Assembly (NCBI RefSeq): GCF_019195395.1
Contig: NZ_CP078067.1
Location: 186,001-250,000 of the forward strand
Reading direction: 5' to 3'
Origin: Kaistella faecalis
Lineage (GTDB): Bacteria > Bacteroidota > Bacteroidia > Flavobacteriales > Weeksellaceae
DNA: 64,000 nucleotides
The translations under genes and the position numbers were made by a program. The notes beneath the pieces are model-generated. The model was not told the origin of the DNA. It saw only the letters and a program-made list of their open reading frames with translations, and searched no databases. Positions 42,533 through 51,144 of the stretch are shown one piece after another; the first letter of the stretch is position 1, and each line of letters begins with the position of its first letter.

Positions 42533-43042
42533 ATGAGACTTCCACCATACGACAAATTTCCAATCATTTCGGGCAACAAAATAGTGTTAAGAGAGATTAA
42601 GTCTTCCGACATTAATGATATTATTGAAATCTCATTCTACGACGCTGTTCAGGCTACAACACCTGAACAGGCCATAGCAATGCAGGCTAAAATAGACCTT
42701 GATTACCGTAATGGAAATTCAATTCACTGGGGTATTGCAGATCAATCAACCGATAAAATTGTTGGCACCTGCGGTTATTATCGCGGTTTTGACAACGGAG
42801 AAGGAGAACTGGGTTGTGTGCTATTGCCCCAATACCGCGGCCAGGGTTATATGACTTCTGCCCTGTCTTCAGCAATTGAATTCGGACTCCATACTATCGG
42901 ATTAAAACGCATTTGGGCAGTTACGACCCTACAAAATGAAAAAGCCATAAAACTTATTGAGCATCTTAACTTTGTAAAGATTAAAGATCTGGCTGATGAT
43001 GAGGTGGAATATGAATTAAAGCAACTGTTAACCGAAACGTAA
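42533..43042 (+). CDS. GNAT-family N-acetyltransferase (RimJ/RimL type)
   Basis: A 169-residue acetyltransferase. The acetyl-CoA loop is LLPQYRGQGYMTSAL, followed by IGLKRIWAVTTLQNEKAIKLIEHLNFVK, typical of the RimL-like group that acetylates ribosomal protein or small-molecule amines. Substrate unknown. Single gene. Confidence 0.87.
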   Translation: MRLPPYDKFPIISGNKIVLREIKSSDINDIIEISFYDAVQATTPEQAIAMQAKIDLDYRNGNSIHWGIADQSTDKIVGTCGYYRGFDNGEGELGCVLLPQYRGQGYMTSALSSAIEFGLHTIGLKRIWAVTTLQNEKAIKLIEHLNFVKIKDLADDEVEYELKQLLTET

Positions 43043-43115
43043 TCTACTTTTTATAAAGAACTTACTGTACTGTGAAAATAAATATCAAATAACCAATACT
43101 ATAAGAAAATTAAAT

Positions 43116-43511
43116 ATGCCAGCCATTTTAATAGAAGTCAGAAAAGACTATAACGAAGCAGAAGGAAATAAGATCATCGATGCAGTTCATTCAGCAATGG
43201 TAACCGCATTTCAAATACCAATGGAGGATAAAACCATCAGACTTTTAGTGCATCCACCTCACCGATTTGCTGTTTCACCAACAAAAACACAACCAGAATT
43301 ATATACACTGATTAGTGTTGACGCATTTTCGGGACGTTCAATAGATGCTAAACGAAAACTGTTTAGCGAAACCGTTAAAAACCTGGCTGAATTAGGCATT
43401 CCAAAAGACCACATCCTCATTGTTGTGAGAGACAGCATGAAAGAAAGCTGGGGTGTACAGGGTGGACAATCAGGATATGATGTTGATTTAGAATTTAAAG
43501 TCGAGGTGTAA
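43116..43511 (+). CDS. Tautomerase-superfamily protein
   Basis: A 131-residue protein starting Met-Pro, so removal of Met exposes the catalytic N-terminal Pro of the tautomerase superfamily. Two beta-alpha-beta repeats are visible (residues about 2-60 and 60-131, second with SIDAKRKLFSETVKNLAELGIPKDHI), and the typical VRDSMKESWGVQGGQSG end follows. The physiological substrate is unknown. Confidence 0.85.
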   Translation: MPAILIEVRKDYNEAEGNKIIDAVHSAMVTAFQIPMEDKTIRLLVHPPHRFAVSPTKTQPELYTLISVDAFSGRSIDAKRKLFSETVKNLAELGIPKDHILIVVRDSMKESWGVQGGQSGYDVDLEFKVEV

Positions 43512-43541
43512 AAAAGGTAGAATGTTAAAACAAAACGATCC

Positions 43542-43549
43542 TATATTTG
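43542..43549 (+). promoter_or_regulatory. -7 box before a 25-codon open frame and the HTH gene
   Basis: TATATTTG matches TAnnTTTG exactly, 25 bp before the small ORF and 116 bp before the HTH gene. Confidence 0.45.
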
Positions 43550-43574
43550 CAGTATTATATAAACATAACTACTG

Positions 43575-43652
43575 ATGAATGCAAAAGAACTTGCAAAAAA
43601 TCTCTTTTTGAAACCTCCCACAGAGATGCCAAACCCTTATCTGCTATTTTAA
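43575..43652 (+). CDS. Possible 25-residue leader peptide or gene remnant
   Basis: A 25-codon open frame, MNAKELAKNLFLKPPTEMPNPYLLF, starts 25 bp after a -7 box and ends 13 bp before the HTH gene. The first 12 residues look like an amphipathic helix. It may be a leader peptide, a true small gene or the start of a lost gene. No family recognised. Confidence 0.3.
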   Translation: MNAKELAKNLFLKPPTEMPNPYLLF

Positions 43653-43665
43653 TAGCTCCCAAAAA

Positions 43666-44202
43666 ATGAACAAAGTAAAATATTGGCGGGAAAAACAGCA
43701 TCTTACTCAGCATGAACTTGCAGAAAAATCGGGGCTTTCATTGAGGACAGTTCAGCGGATTGAAGCCGGAAGCCCATTAAAAGGATTTACCTTAAATGCA
43801 ATAGCAAAAGCATTAGAGCTAAAGCCTGAAAGTCTGTTCGAAAGAGAAGAAATCAACAATACGGAGCGCTCCAAATTAATCAACTTATCGGCGCTTGCAG
43901 GCTTGGTTATTCCCTTTGGCGGAATTATTTTTCCTCTGATTCTGACTTCAAAAACAAAGGATTTTTATAACAGACAGCTTGGAAAAAAAATAACTGAAAT
44001 TCAAATTATTCTAACCTTCCTGCTTTCTGTGTTTTTAATCATAACTCCCTTTATTCAAAGAGAATTTCAAATACAGAAACCACTTTTCATGTATGGTCTT
44101 ATCACGTTTTGTATTCTTAAATTAGGAATTGTCATCATTAATGGCATGAGTTTGAACAAATCCCAAAAACTTTCAATAAGCCTGAAAGACAGCTTCTTAT
44201 AA
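43666..44202 (+). CDS. XRE-family HTH regulator with DUF4870-like membrane domain
   Basis: A 178-residue protein. Residues 1-62 are a Cro/C1-type helix-turn-helix (LTQHELAEKSGLSLRTVQRIEAG). Residues about 70-165 contain three hydrophobic helices resembling DUF4870, with ALAGLVIPFGGIIFPLIL. This anchors the DNA-binding domain to the inner membrane, a known arrangement in Bacteroidota. Target genes unknown. Confidence 0.85.
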   Translation: MNKVKYWREKQHLTQHELAEKSGLSLRTVQRIEAGSPLKGFTLNAIAKALELKPESLFEREEINNTERSKLINLSALAGLVIPFGGIIFPLILTSKTKDFYNRQLGKKITEIQIILTFLLSVFLIITPFIQREFQIQKPLFMYGLITFCILKLGIVIINGMSLNKSQKLSISLKDSFL

Positions 44203-44286
44203 GCTGTGACATCAGATTGTCATAAAAATGTCGTCCTGTTTTTTCTCTGATTTTTAAATTATAAAAGAATATTGCAGAAAAAAACA

Positions 44287-45198
44287 ATGAACTTATTTAA
44301 GAAGATTTTAAGCATTACTTCAATTCTCATACTGCTGTCACTCCTATCCGGATATTTCTATTTTGACAGAAAATTCACTCCAGACAAAAATTATTTACAC
44401 GTCAGTAACGAAAGCGGAACAGTTAAAATAAAATGGGAAAACAAGGCAAAAAAGGCAATGCTTTTACCTGTCCACTTCAGCCTGGATACTGTGACGTATT
44501 ATATGCAGTTTGATACCGGAAGCCCATACACTATGTTTTATAAGAATTCCATTGCGGGAATCAGTAAAGTTGCTACAGCTGGAGATCATGCTGAAAGCAG
44601 TTTTAAAATAGGGAATTCTATCGTGCAGTCTGATCATTTCAAGGTGATCGACTTCGGAAATAAACCGGGTGATAATGCAATCAATATCATCGGAACCATC
44701 GGAACAGATTTGCTTGAAAACAGGAAAACAGTTCTAAATTTTAAAGACAATTATGTGATTTTCAACTTAACATCTGAACCCAAAAACTTTGAAAATAAAA
44801 CGTTTGACTTTAAATTCAAAAAACGGAAGATCATTATTCCTGCAGTTTTAGAAGGTAGAGATGAAGAGTTTTTGTATGATTCGGGAACAAGTGCATACCA
44901 ACTTCTAACCAATAAAGATATCTGGGAAAAACTTAAACTGAAAAATTCAAAAATCATCACGGAGAAAGGCCGGTCCTGGAATAATCTTCTTACCACGTAT
45001 ACCGCCGAAACAGAAAAAGACATTATCTTTAAAAACACAAAAATCCCGCTTAGCACTATGACTTATGTGGAAGGATATTCAAAATCACAGTATTATCTCA
45101 TGAAATTTTCAGGAATGTCGGGAATGCTGGGAAATGAAATCTTTTTACAGAAACAAATCTATTTCGACGCTAAAAATATGAAGATGGGGATTGAATAA
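44287..45198 (+). CDS. Two-lobed aspartic-protease-like protein
   Basis: A 303-residue protein with an N-terminal membrane anchor or signal (about 5-26). Two retropepsin-like lobes are visible: DTGS at 76-79 with GTIGTDLLENRKTVLNF, and DSGT at 198-201 with GMLGNEIFLQKQIYFD. Each lobe keeps the catalytic D-[TS]-G-[ST], so an active pepsin-like pair within one chain is possible. Clan AA proteins with repeated lobes occur in Bacteroidota, often with a PDZ domain, which is absent here. The ATG is chosen over a TTG five codons upstream. Confidence 0.72.
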   Translation: MNLFKKILSITSILILLSLLSGYFYFDRKFTPDKNYLHVSNESGTVKIKWENKAKKAMLLPVHFSLDTVTYYMQFDTGSPYTMFYKNSIAGISKVATAGDHAESSFKIGNSIVQSDHFKVIDFGNKPGDNAINIIGTIGTDLLENRKTVLNFKDNYVIFNLTSEPKNFENKTFDFKFKKRKIIIPAVLEGRDEEFLYDSGTSAYQLLTNKDIWEKLKLKNSKIITEKGRSWNNLLTTYTAETEKDIIFKNTKIPLSTMTYVEGYSKSQYYLMKFSGMSGMLGNEIFLQKQIYFDAKNMKMGIE

Positions 45199-45237
45199 AA
45201 ACTGCAATTAAATGATATTGGCAGACAAAATAAACTG

Positions 45238-45744
45238 ATGGTTAAAGAATTAATAAGGCTCGAAAAACTGCTTTCTGCTACTCCTCTATCGCAAATTTCA
45301 AATGTTGTGGAAGATGCGGAATCAAAAGACTATTCAGGATATGATTTTGAAGCCGGAAAATACCAGGTCAAATTCAGAAAAGCGAAAATCACTCCAAAAA
45401 AGGTGGGTCAATTTGTGACGCTGTGGAGACGGAACGCTGATAATGAAACCGAACCTTTCAGTGAAACGGATCATTTTGATTTTTGTATCATTCTGACCGA
45501 AGAAAATGAAAAGCATGGATTGTTTTTATTTCCTAAATCGGTATTGGTAAAGCAGCACATTCTGTCTACACATGCAAAAACAGGAAAACGTGGTTTTCGG
45601 GTTTATCCGACCTGGACAAAAACAGAAAACAGACAGGCGGAAAAAACTCAGAGGTGGCAATCCCATTACTTTTTGGACTTCTCAACCGAAAATAATGAAA
45701 TTCAAAAGCGCGTATCAGAAATTACATCGAATATTTTTTTCTAA
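45238..45744 (+). CDS. MepB family protein
   Basis: A 168-residue protein matching the MepB family of unknown function (SKDYSGYDFEAGKYQVKFRKAKITPKKVGQFVTLW, FDFCIILTEENEKHGLFLFPKSVL, GKRGFRVYPTW). Named after a gene next to the Staphylococcus MepA efflux pump, but no pump is present here. Soluble, single gene. Confidence 0.85.
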   Translation: MVKELIRLEKLLSATPLSQISNVVEDAESKDYSGYDFEAGKYQVKFRKAKITPKKVGQFVTLWRRNADNETEPFSETDHFDFCIILTEENEKHGLFLFPKSVLVKQHILSTHAKTGKRGFRVYPTWTKTENRQAEKTQRWQSHYFLDFSTENNEIQKRVSEITSNIFF

Positions 45745-45872
45745 CTTAGTAAACCGTAATTAGCTGATGATTAAGGTCGTGAACGGGCGAAAGAGTTCAG
45801 ACATTGTAATCCCAGCATTCGCCAATGAGGAGCCGTGATGTGATATTTTAAAAATAACCTCTTGTTGATCCG

Positions 45873-46598
45873 ATGGAAAAGATACTAAAAAACCGAAAGC
45901 CCTCTTTTTTTCTGGTCATGGCTATTGTAGGGTTGTTGGCTGCACTCATAGGTTTTGCCAAAACCTTTTTTATTCCTGTTGCCAAGGGCAGTTTCGAAGC
46001 TCCGGTTATTATCCATGTTCATGGTGCTTTTGCATTCGCGTGGATTTTTTTACTTGTCATTCAAACCAGTTTAATACATTTCAGGAATTACCGTTTGCAC
46101 AAATATATGGGCATCTCGGGAATTTTCATTGCTGCAGGAATCTTTATCACGATGATTCCAACTGCAATTTTTGTGGTTCACCGGGAAATGTCGCAGGGGT
46201 TTGGTGAATCGGCGTACTCCGGATTATTAGGTGTCGTAACTTCAGGTGTACTTTTTTTCGGACTTGTTTTAGCCGGCATCATTAACAGAAAGAAACCTGA
46301 TTATCATAAAAGGCTGATGCTGTTAGCCACCATTGTGGTTTTATGGCCGGCATGGTTCCGTTTCAGGCATTACTTTCCTTCTGTACCGCGACCTGAAATT
46401 TGGTTTGCACTGGTACTTGCAGACAGCCTTATTATTGTCGCGTGGATTTGGGATCAACTTAAAAATGGCCATATACATCCTGTTTTTAAATATGTTGGAA
46501 CTTTTATTATCATCGAACAGTGTCTTGAAGTCGCGATGTTTGATACTCCAATTTATCAGAAAGTTGCGAAATGGCTGTACCATTTACTGGTGATTTAG
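45873..46598 (+). CDS. Multi-helix membrane protein of unknown function
   Basis: A 241-residue membrane protein with about seven hydrophobic segments. Several His-rich positions in helices (IIHVHGAFAFAWIFLLVIQ, YRLHKYMG, YHKRLMLLATIVVLW) resemble bacterial membrane proteins of the DUF2306 or cytochrome b561-like type, which suggests possible haem binding. The function is unknown. Followed by the DoxX-like gene 51 bp later. Confidence 0.7.
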   Translation: MEKILKNRKPSFFLVMAIVGLLAALIGFAKTFFIPVAKGSFEAPVIIHVHGAFAFAWIFLLVIQTSLIHFRNYRLHKYMGISGIFIAAGIFITMIPTAIFVVHREMSQGFGESAYSGLLGVVTSGVLFFGLVLAGIINRKKPDYHKRLMLLATIVVLWPAWFRFRHYFPSVPRPEIWFALVLADSLIIVAWIWDQLKNGHIHPVFKYVGTFIIIEQCLEVAMFDTPIYQKVAKWLYHLLVI

Positions 46599-46649
46599 TG
46601 GATGAATCTTTACTGTAACAATCATTTGAGTTATTTCGACTAACCGCTT

Positions 46650-47291
46650 ATGAAGTACAAAAAGTTAAGAGAAAACCGCTTTAACCGTTGGTTTATCATT
46701 CATTTGCGTTATCTGCTGGGGGCTGCATTTATACCTTCAGGCTACACCAAACTTATTGGAAACCGGTTTACTCAAATTTCAACAGATCATCCGATCGGTT
46801 ACTTTTTTGAAGGGCTTTATCAGTCAGGTTTTTATTATAACTTCATTGGATTTGCACAGCTTTTGGCCGGCTTTCTAATAATGACACAGCGTTTAGCTAC
46901 GCTGGGAAATTTAATTTATTTCAGTCTGATCGTTAATATCTGCATCATTACCATAAGCCTTTCTTTTAAAGGAACCTGGCTGATTACTTCGCTGATGCTT
47001 TTTTCCTCCACTGTCCTGTTAATCTGGGATTCTCAGAAGCTCAAGCCCATATTTTCATCCCATTCTACCCGGAGTTCCAGAGCATACACCGAGCCATCAG
47101 TTTGCTGGCAGCTTACAGGAATGGTCTATTTTTTACTTTTTATAAGTTTCTCAGTTTTTAACTTCGGTGCAGGTTCGAGCGGTTTTGTTGTAGGTTTGAT
47201 TTTTATAACATTCTCATTATCAAATACTTTTAGGTATCTGAATCATCGAAAGAACAAAAATGCTGATGATAGCAAAGCATTTCCGCAATGA
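46650..47291 (+). CDS. DoxX-like membrane protein
   Basis: A 213-residue protein with four or more hydrophobic helices; the first half (YLLGAAFIPSGYTKLIGNRF, FIGFAQLLAGFLIMTQRLATLG) resembles the DoxX/DoxD-like family. Those proteins are linked to redox metabolism in some organisms; here no partner gene suggests a role. Ends at a clear terminator. Confidence 0.72.
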   Translation: MKYKKLRENRFNRWFIIHLRYLLGAAFIPSGYTKLIGNRFTQISTDHPIGYFFEGLYQSGFYYNFIGFAQLLAGFLIMTQRLATLGNLIYFSLIVNICIITISLSFKGTWLITSLMLFSSTVLLIWDSQKLKPIFSSHSTRSSRAYTEPSVCWQLTGMVYFLLFISFSVFNFGAGSSGFVVGLIFITFSLSNTFRYLNHRKNKNADDSKAFPQ

Positions 47292-47327
47292 TCTTCCCGT
47301 AATATTAAGAAACAAATTACCACAAAA

Positions 47328-47349
47328 AATCCCTTCATTCGAAGGGATT
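47328..47349. terminator. Bidirectional intrinsic terminator
   Basis: A 9-bp stem AATCCCTTC / GAAGGGATT with loop ATTC between the convergent DoxX-like gene and cphA; an A6 tract precedes it, which suits cphA on the minus strand. Confidence 0.82.
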
Positions 47350-47371
47350 CTATATTTACGAAAAAAGGCTC

Positions 47372-50002
47372 TTAAAGAGTTGTGCCCTCTTCTAAGATTT
47401 CCTTATGCTGGTATTCCTGCACGAGATCGATAGCGTTGGAAATAACATCGCTCAGGGCGGTGATAAAGGTGTTTTCCTCGGCCAGGCTCATTGCGTGTTT
47501 CAGCGCATCGATTTCCTTCGGAATAATCTCGTAGCTTACATCTTTACCTGAACTCTGCATACCGTCGATCACCAGACCGTTGATCTCGTCCTCGGTTCGG
47601 CCGCGCAGGTGCTTTTCGTTGCGGATAATGATATGGTCGAACATTCTGCCGGCAATCTTACCACACTCGCGGATATCTCCGTCGCGGCGGTCTCCCACAC
47701 CGGAAATGATTCCTATTTTTTTGGGTGAATCCACATTTTTCAGATAATCTTCAATGGCCTCATAGCCTGCCGGATTATGGGCAAAGTCGATAAGAACCTT
47801 GAACTTTTTAAATCTGAAAACATTGAGTCTTCCCGGAGTCAGAGCCGGGCTTGGAATAAAGGTTCGGAGTGAATTGGCGATATCTTCGATGGCAAAACCC
47901 TGCAAATACGCCGCGAGACTTGCCGCCAACACATTGGAAATCATGAATCTGGCTTTACCCTCCATGGTGATCGGCACGTTGATGGCCTTTACGATCCTGA
48001 TCTTCCAGTCGCCTTTTTTGATGGTGATGAAACCATCTTCGTATACGCAGGTGACTTTTCCCTCTTTTGCAAATTTTAGGATATGGGGATTGTTCTCGTC
48101 CAGACTGAAAATCGCTACTTTAGACTCAATATCGGGCATTAGTCTCATGGAATAGTCGTCGTCGGCATTCAAAACGCTCCAGCCGCCTTTTCTAACAGAA
48201 TCAAGCACTACCCTTTTTACACGGGTTAGATCTTTGAGGTTATGAATATCATTCAAACCAAGGTGATCTTCTTTAATATTTGTCAGAACGCCTATATCAC
48301 AGGAACTGAATCCTAATCCGGACCTCAGGATTCCGCCCCGTGCAGTTTCCAGAACAGCAAATTCTACCGTCGGATCCTTAAGGACGAATTCCGCGGAAAT
48401 AGGGCCTGTGGTATCACCCTTGGTGAGCATGGTATTCTGGATATAAATTCCATCGGAAGTCGTGAAACCTACTCTGTAACCGTTGTTTTTTACAATATGT
48501 GCGATCAGTCTGGTCGTAGTCGTTTTTCCATTGGTTCCCGTTACTGCAATGATCGGAATCCGGCAAGGTTTACCCTGAGGATAAAGCATATCTACTACCG
48601 GAGCAGCTACGTTTCTCGGTAAACCTTCACTCGGTGCCAAATGCATCCGGAATCCCGGTGCAGCATTCACTTCAAGTATTGCACCGCCACTTTCTTTGAG
48701 CGGCTGCGTAAGATTTTCGGCCATAATATCGATTCCGCACACATCCAATCCTACAATCTTGGAAATCCTTTCGCACATGGTGACATTCTCCGGGTGAATC
48801 ATATCAGTTACATCGATGGACGTTCCGCCTGTAGAAAGGTTTGCAGTGGATTTCAGATAAACAATTTCGCCCTTTTGAGGAACGGTTTCGAGGGAATAAT
48901 TAAGTTTTTCAAGAAGTTCGTTGGTATCTTTATCAACCAGAATTTCTGTGAGGACATTTTCGTGTCCGTACCCTCTTCTTGGGTCCAGATTTTCTTTATC
49001 AATAAGCTGCTGGATGTTCATTTCACCGTCGCCAACAATATGGGCAGGCACTCTGCGCGCCGCTGCCACCATCTTGTGGTTAATGACCAGTACCCTGAAG
49101 TCGTAGCCGGTAATGTATTTTTCAACAATCACCCTTCTGGAATATGCCTGTGCGTGCTGAAGACCGATGATGGCGCTTTCCATATCATTTACGTTAATGG
49201 ATGATCCTTTGCCGTGATTTCCGTCAAGCGGCTTCAGCACAATTGGGTAACCAATTTTACGGATTACTTTTTCGAGTTCTTCGGGTTCGGAAACCAAATC
49301 TCCTGACGGGACGGGGATTGCTGCTTCATCAAGCATTTTTTTGGTCAATTCCTTGTTGCAGGCAATATCCACTGCAATAGATGAAGTTTTACCGGTAATG
49401 GTTGCCTGAAAACGCTGCTGATTAACACCATAACCCAACTGCACCAAAGAATTACGGCCGAGCCGGATCCAAGGGATTTTTCTGGCAGCTGCTTCTTCTA
49501 CGATACTGCCGGTAGATGGCCCGAGTCTTTCGCGCTCCCGGATTTCGCGGAGTTCCTGTATGCAGGCATCAATATCGTAATCGCGGCCATCAATAAGACG
49601 GGCGGCAATTTCTACGGACTGCTCAGCAGCATAGACCCCGGAATTCTCTTCAAGATAACTGAATACCACATTATAAATGCCCGGTGATTTGGTTTCCCGC
49701 GTCCTTCCGAAACCGGTATCCATTCCTGCCAGAGTCTGTATTTCGAGTGCAATATGTTCAATGACGTGGCCCATCCAGGTGCCCATTTCCACCCGCTGAA
49801 AAAATCCTCCTTCTACACCTTCGGAACAGCGGTGGGTGATAAGCGAAGGAATAAGTTTCTCGAGTCTTTCACGGAAACCCTCAATTTTATTGGTGGGAAG
49901 GTGCTCCACTTCTTCCAGATCCAGCCGCATCTGAATGAGTTTTTTCCTGCGAATGCTCCAAATATTCGGACCCTTTAAAACCTGTATTTTTTCAATTTTC
50001 AT
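47372..50002 (-). CDS. cphA: Cyanophycin synthetase
   Basis: An 876-residue enzyme making cyanophycin, a poly-Asp backbone with Arg side chains, a nitrogen storage polymer. The N-terminal region (HRCSEGVEGGFFQRVEMGTWMGHVIEHIALEIQ) is typical of CphA; an ATP-grasp domain (about 215-470, KPLDGNHGKGSSIN) follows, then a Mur-ligase-like domain with the P-loop VTGTNGKTTTTRL near 485 and FKVLIDFAHNPAGYEAI. Full length for the family. Divergently transcribed from cphB across a 199-bp interval. Confidence 0.95.
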   Translation of the reverse strand: MKIEKIQVLKGPNIWSIRRKKLIQMRLDLEEVEHLPTNKIEGFRERLEKLIPSLITHRCSEGVEGGFFQRVEMGTWMGHVIEHIALEIQTLAGMDTGFGRTRETKSPGIYNVVFSYLEENSGVYAAEQSVEIAARLIDGRDYDIDACIQELREIRERERLGPSTGSIVEEAAARKIPWIRLGRNSLVQLGYGVNQQRFQATITGKTSSIAVDIACNKELTKKMLDEAAIPVPSGDLVSEPEELEKVIRKIGYPIVLKPLDGNHGKGSSINVNDMESAIIGLQHAQAYSRRVIVEKYITGYDFRVLVINHKMVAAARRVPAHIVGDGEMNIQQLIDKENLDPRRGYGHENVLTEILVDKDTNELLEKLNYSLETVPQKGEIVYLKSTANLSTGGTSIDVTDMIHPENVTMCERISKIVGLDVCGIDIMAENLTQPLKESGGAILEVNAAPGFRMHLAPSEGLPRNVAAPVVDMLYPQGKPCRIPIIAVTGTNGKTTTTRLIAHIVKNNGYRVGFTTSDGIYIQNTMLTKGDTTGPISAEFVLKDPTVEFAVLETARGGILRSGLGFSSCDIGVLTNIKEDHLGLNDIHNLKDLTRVKRVVLDSVRKGGWSVLNADDDYSMRLMPDIESKVAIFSLDENNPHILKFAKEGKVTCVYEDGFITIKKGDWKIRIVKAINVPITMEGKARFMISNVLAASLAAYLQGFAIEDIANSLRTFIPSPALTPGRLNVFRFKKFKVLIDFAHNPAGYEAIEDYLKNVDSPKKIGIISGVGDRRDGDIRECGKIAGRMFDHIIIRNEKHLRGRTEDEINGLVIDGMQSSGKDVSYEIIPKEIDALKHAMSLAEENTFITALSDVISNAIDLVQEYQHKEILEEGTTL

Positions 50003-50048
50003 ACTTAATTCTGTAAAGTTTAGTGATGGTGAGTTCGTGATATAAAAT

Positions 50049-50056
50049 CAAAGATA
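50049..50056 (-). promoter_or_regulatory. -7 box of cphA
   Basis: TATCTTTG on the minus strand matches TAnnTTTG; it lies 46 bp before the cphA start codon in the interval shared with cphB. Confidence 0.5.
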
Positions 50057-50187
50057 AATGAAAAACATAATAATTCCTCAAAATTTTTTGATATTCCATG
50101 TAAATTCGACGCTCATAATTGTGTAAATATCAGTTATTCAGTTGTATTTTGTTGGCGCATCATTGGGTGAGAGTTTGATAATTTTTC

Positions 50188-50195
50188 TACATTTG
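50188..50195 (+). promoter_or_regulatory. -7 box of cphB
   Basis: TACATTTG matches TAnnTTTG and ends 6 bp before the ATG at 50202, implying a leaderless message. This also argues against an upstream start at 50142. Confidence 0.5.
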
Positions 50196-50201
50196 CATTC
50201 T

Positions 50202-51089
50202 ATGAGACCAGTTGGAAAATTAATGATCATCGGAGGTGCCGTAAACAAAGGCAGTTTTGCAGAAACCGATTACGACCAGAATGTAGAAAAAAACCTGAAC
50301 TTTTTTGAGCGCGGAATTCTCAGAAAAATAATCAATGAATCCCGTTTAAAGGAAAATTCTATTATTGAGATCATCACCACCGCTTCGCAGATTCCGCAGA
50401 TTGTAGGTCCAGAATATAAAAAAGCTTTTGAATTTTTAGGTTCCAAAACTGTCAACATTCTTGACATCCAAAACCGGGAACAGGCCAACAGCGACGCGAT
50501 CGTTGCGCGCGCCAATGCTGCCGATGTAGTAATGTTTACCGGTGGCGACCAACTCAGACTCACTTCTATTCTTGGCGGGACAAGATTCCACGATGCCATC
50601 CTTCTGAAATACCAGGAGCAGGATTTCATTTATGCAGGAACTTCGGCAGGAGCCGCAGCAGCTTCGGAAAATATGATCTATCAAGGCTCCAGCAGTGAAG
50701 CCCTTTTAAAAGGTGAAATTAAGACCACTCAGGGTTTGGGATTCATTGAAAACGTAATTGTAGACACCCATTTTGTTCAGCGGGGCAGAATCGGCAGGCT
50801 TTTCCAGGCGGTAGTCAACAATCCGCGCACGCTGGGAATTGGGCTTGGTGAGGATACTGGGCTGTATATTCACGGAGATACGATGACCGCGATTGGTTCC
50901 GGGCTTGTGATTCTGGTGGACGGAAGATTCATTAAAGATACCAACCTAACCAAGATCGACCTTGGCCAGCCGATATCCATCGATAATCTCACGGTTCATG
51001 TGATGTCTCAGAATGATTTCTTCGATCTCAAAACAAAGGAACTCACGATCGTAAATTCTCAGTACAGCCCGATTCCGCAGGACCGTTAG
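50202..51089 (+). CDS. cphB: Cyanophycinase
   Basis: A 295-residue serine exopeptidase of the S51 group that cuts cyanophycin into beta-Asp-Arg dipeptides. It shows VMFTGGDQLRL, the nucleophile Ser in YAGTSAGAAAASENM, VDTHFVQRGRIGRL and LGIGLGEDTGLYI. The start at 50202 (MRPVGKLMIIGGA) is chosen over the ORF start because the 20 codons before it overlap the promoter. It pairs with cphA and precedes the isoaspartyl peptidase gene by 55 bp. Confidence 0.95.
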   Translation: MRPVGKLMIIGGAVNKGSFAETDYDQNVEKNLNFFERGILRKIINESRLKENSIIEIITTASQIPQIVGPEYKKAFEFLGSKTVNILDIQNREQANSDAIVARANAADVVMFTGGDQLRLTSILGGTRFHDAILLKYQEQDFIYAGTSAGAAAASENMIYQGSSSEALLKGEIKTTQGLGFIENVIVDTHFVQRGRIGRLFQAVVNNPRTLGIGLGEDTGLYIHGDTMTAIGSGLVILVDGRFIKDTNLTKIDLGQPISIDNLTVHVMSQNDFFDLKTKELTIVNSQYSPIPQDR

Positions 51090-51144
51090 TTTTCTAATTC
51101 AGATTACCGCACCTGTTTATAATACAGAAAACACAATTTTTTAT

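Noticed and set aside
44203-44286. Terminator after the HTH gene
   Set aside because: No stem with a T tract was found in this gap.
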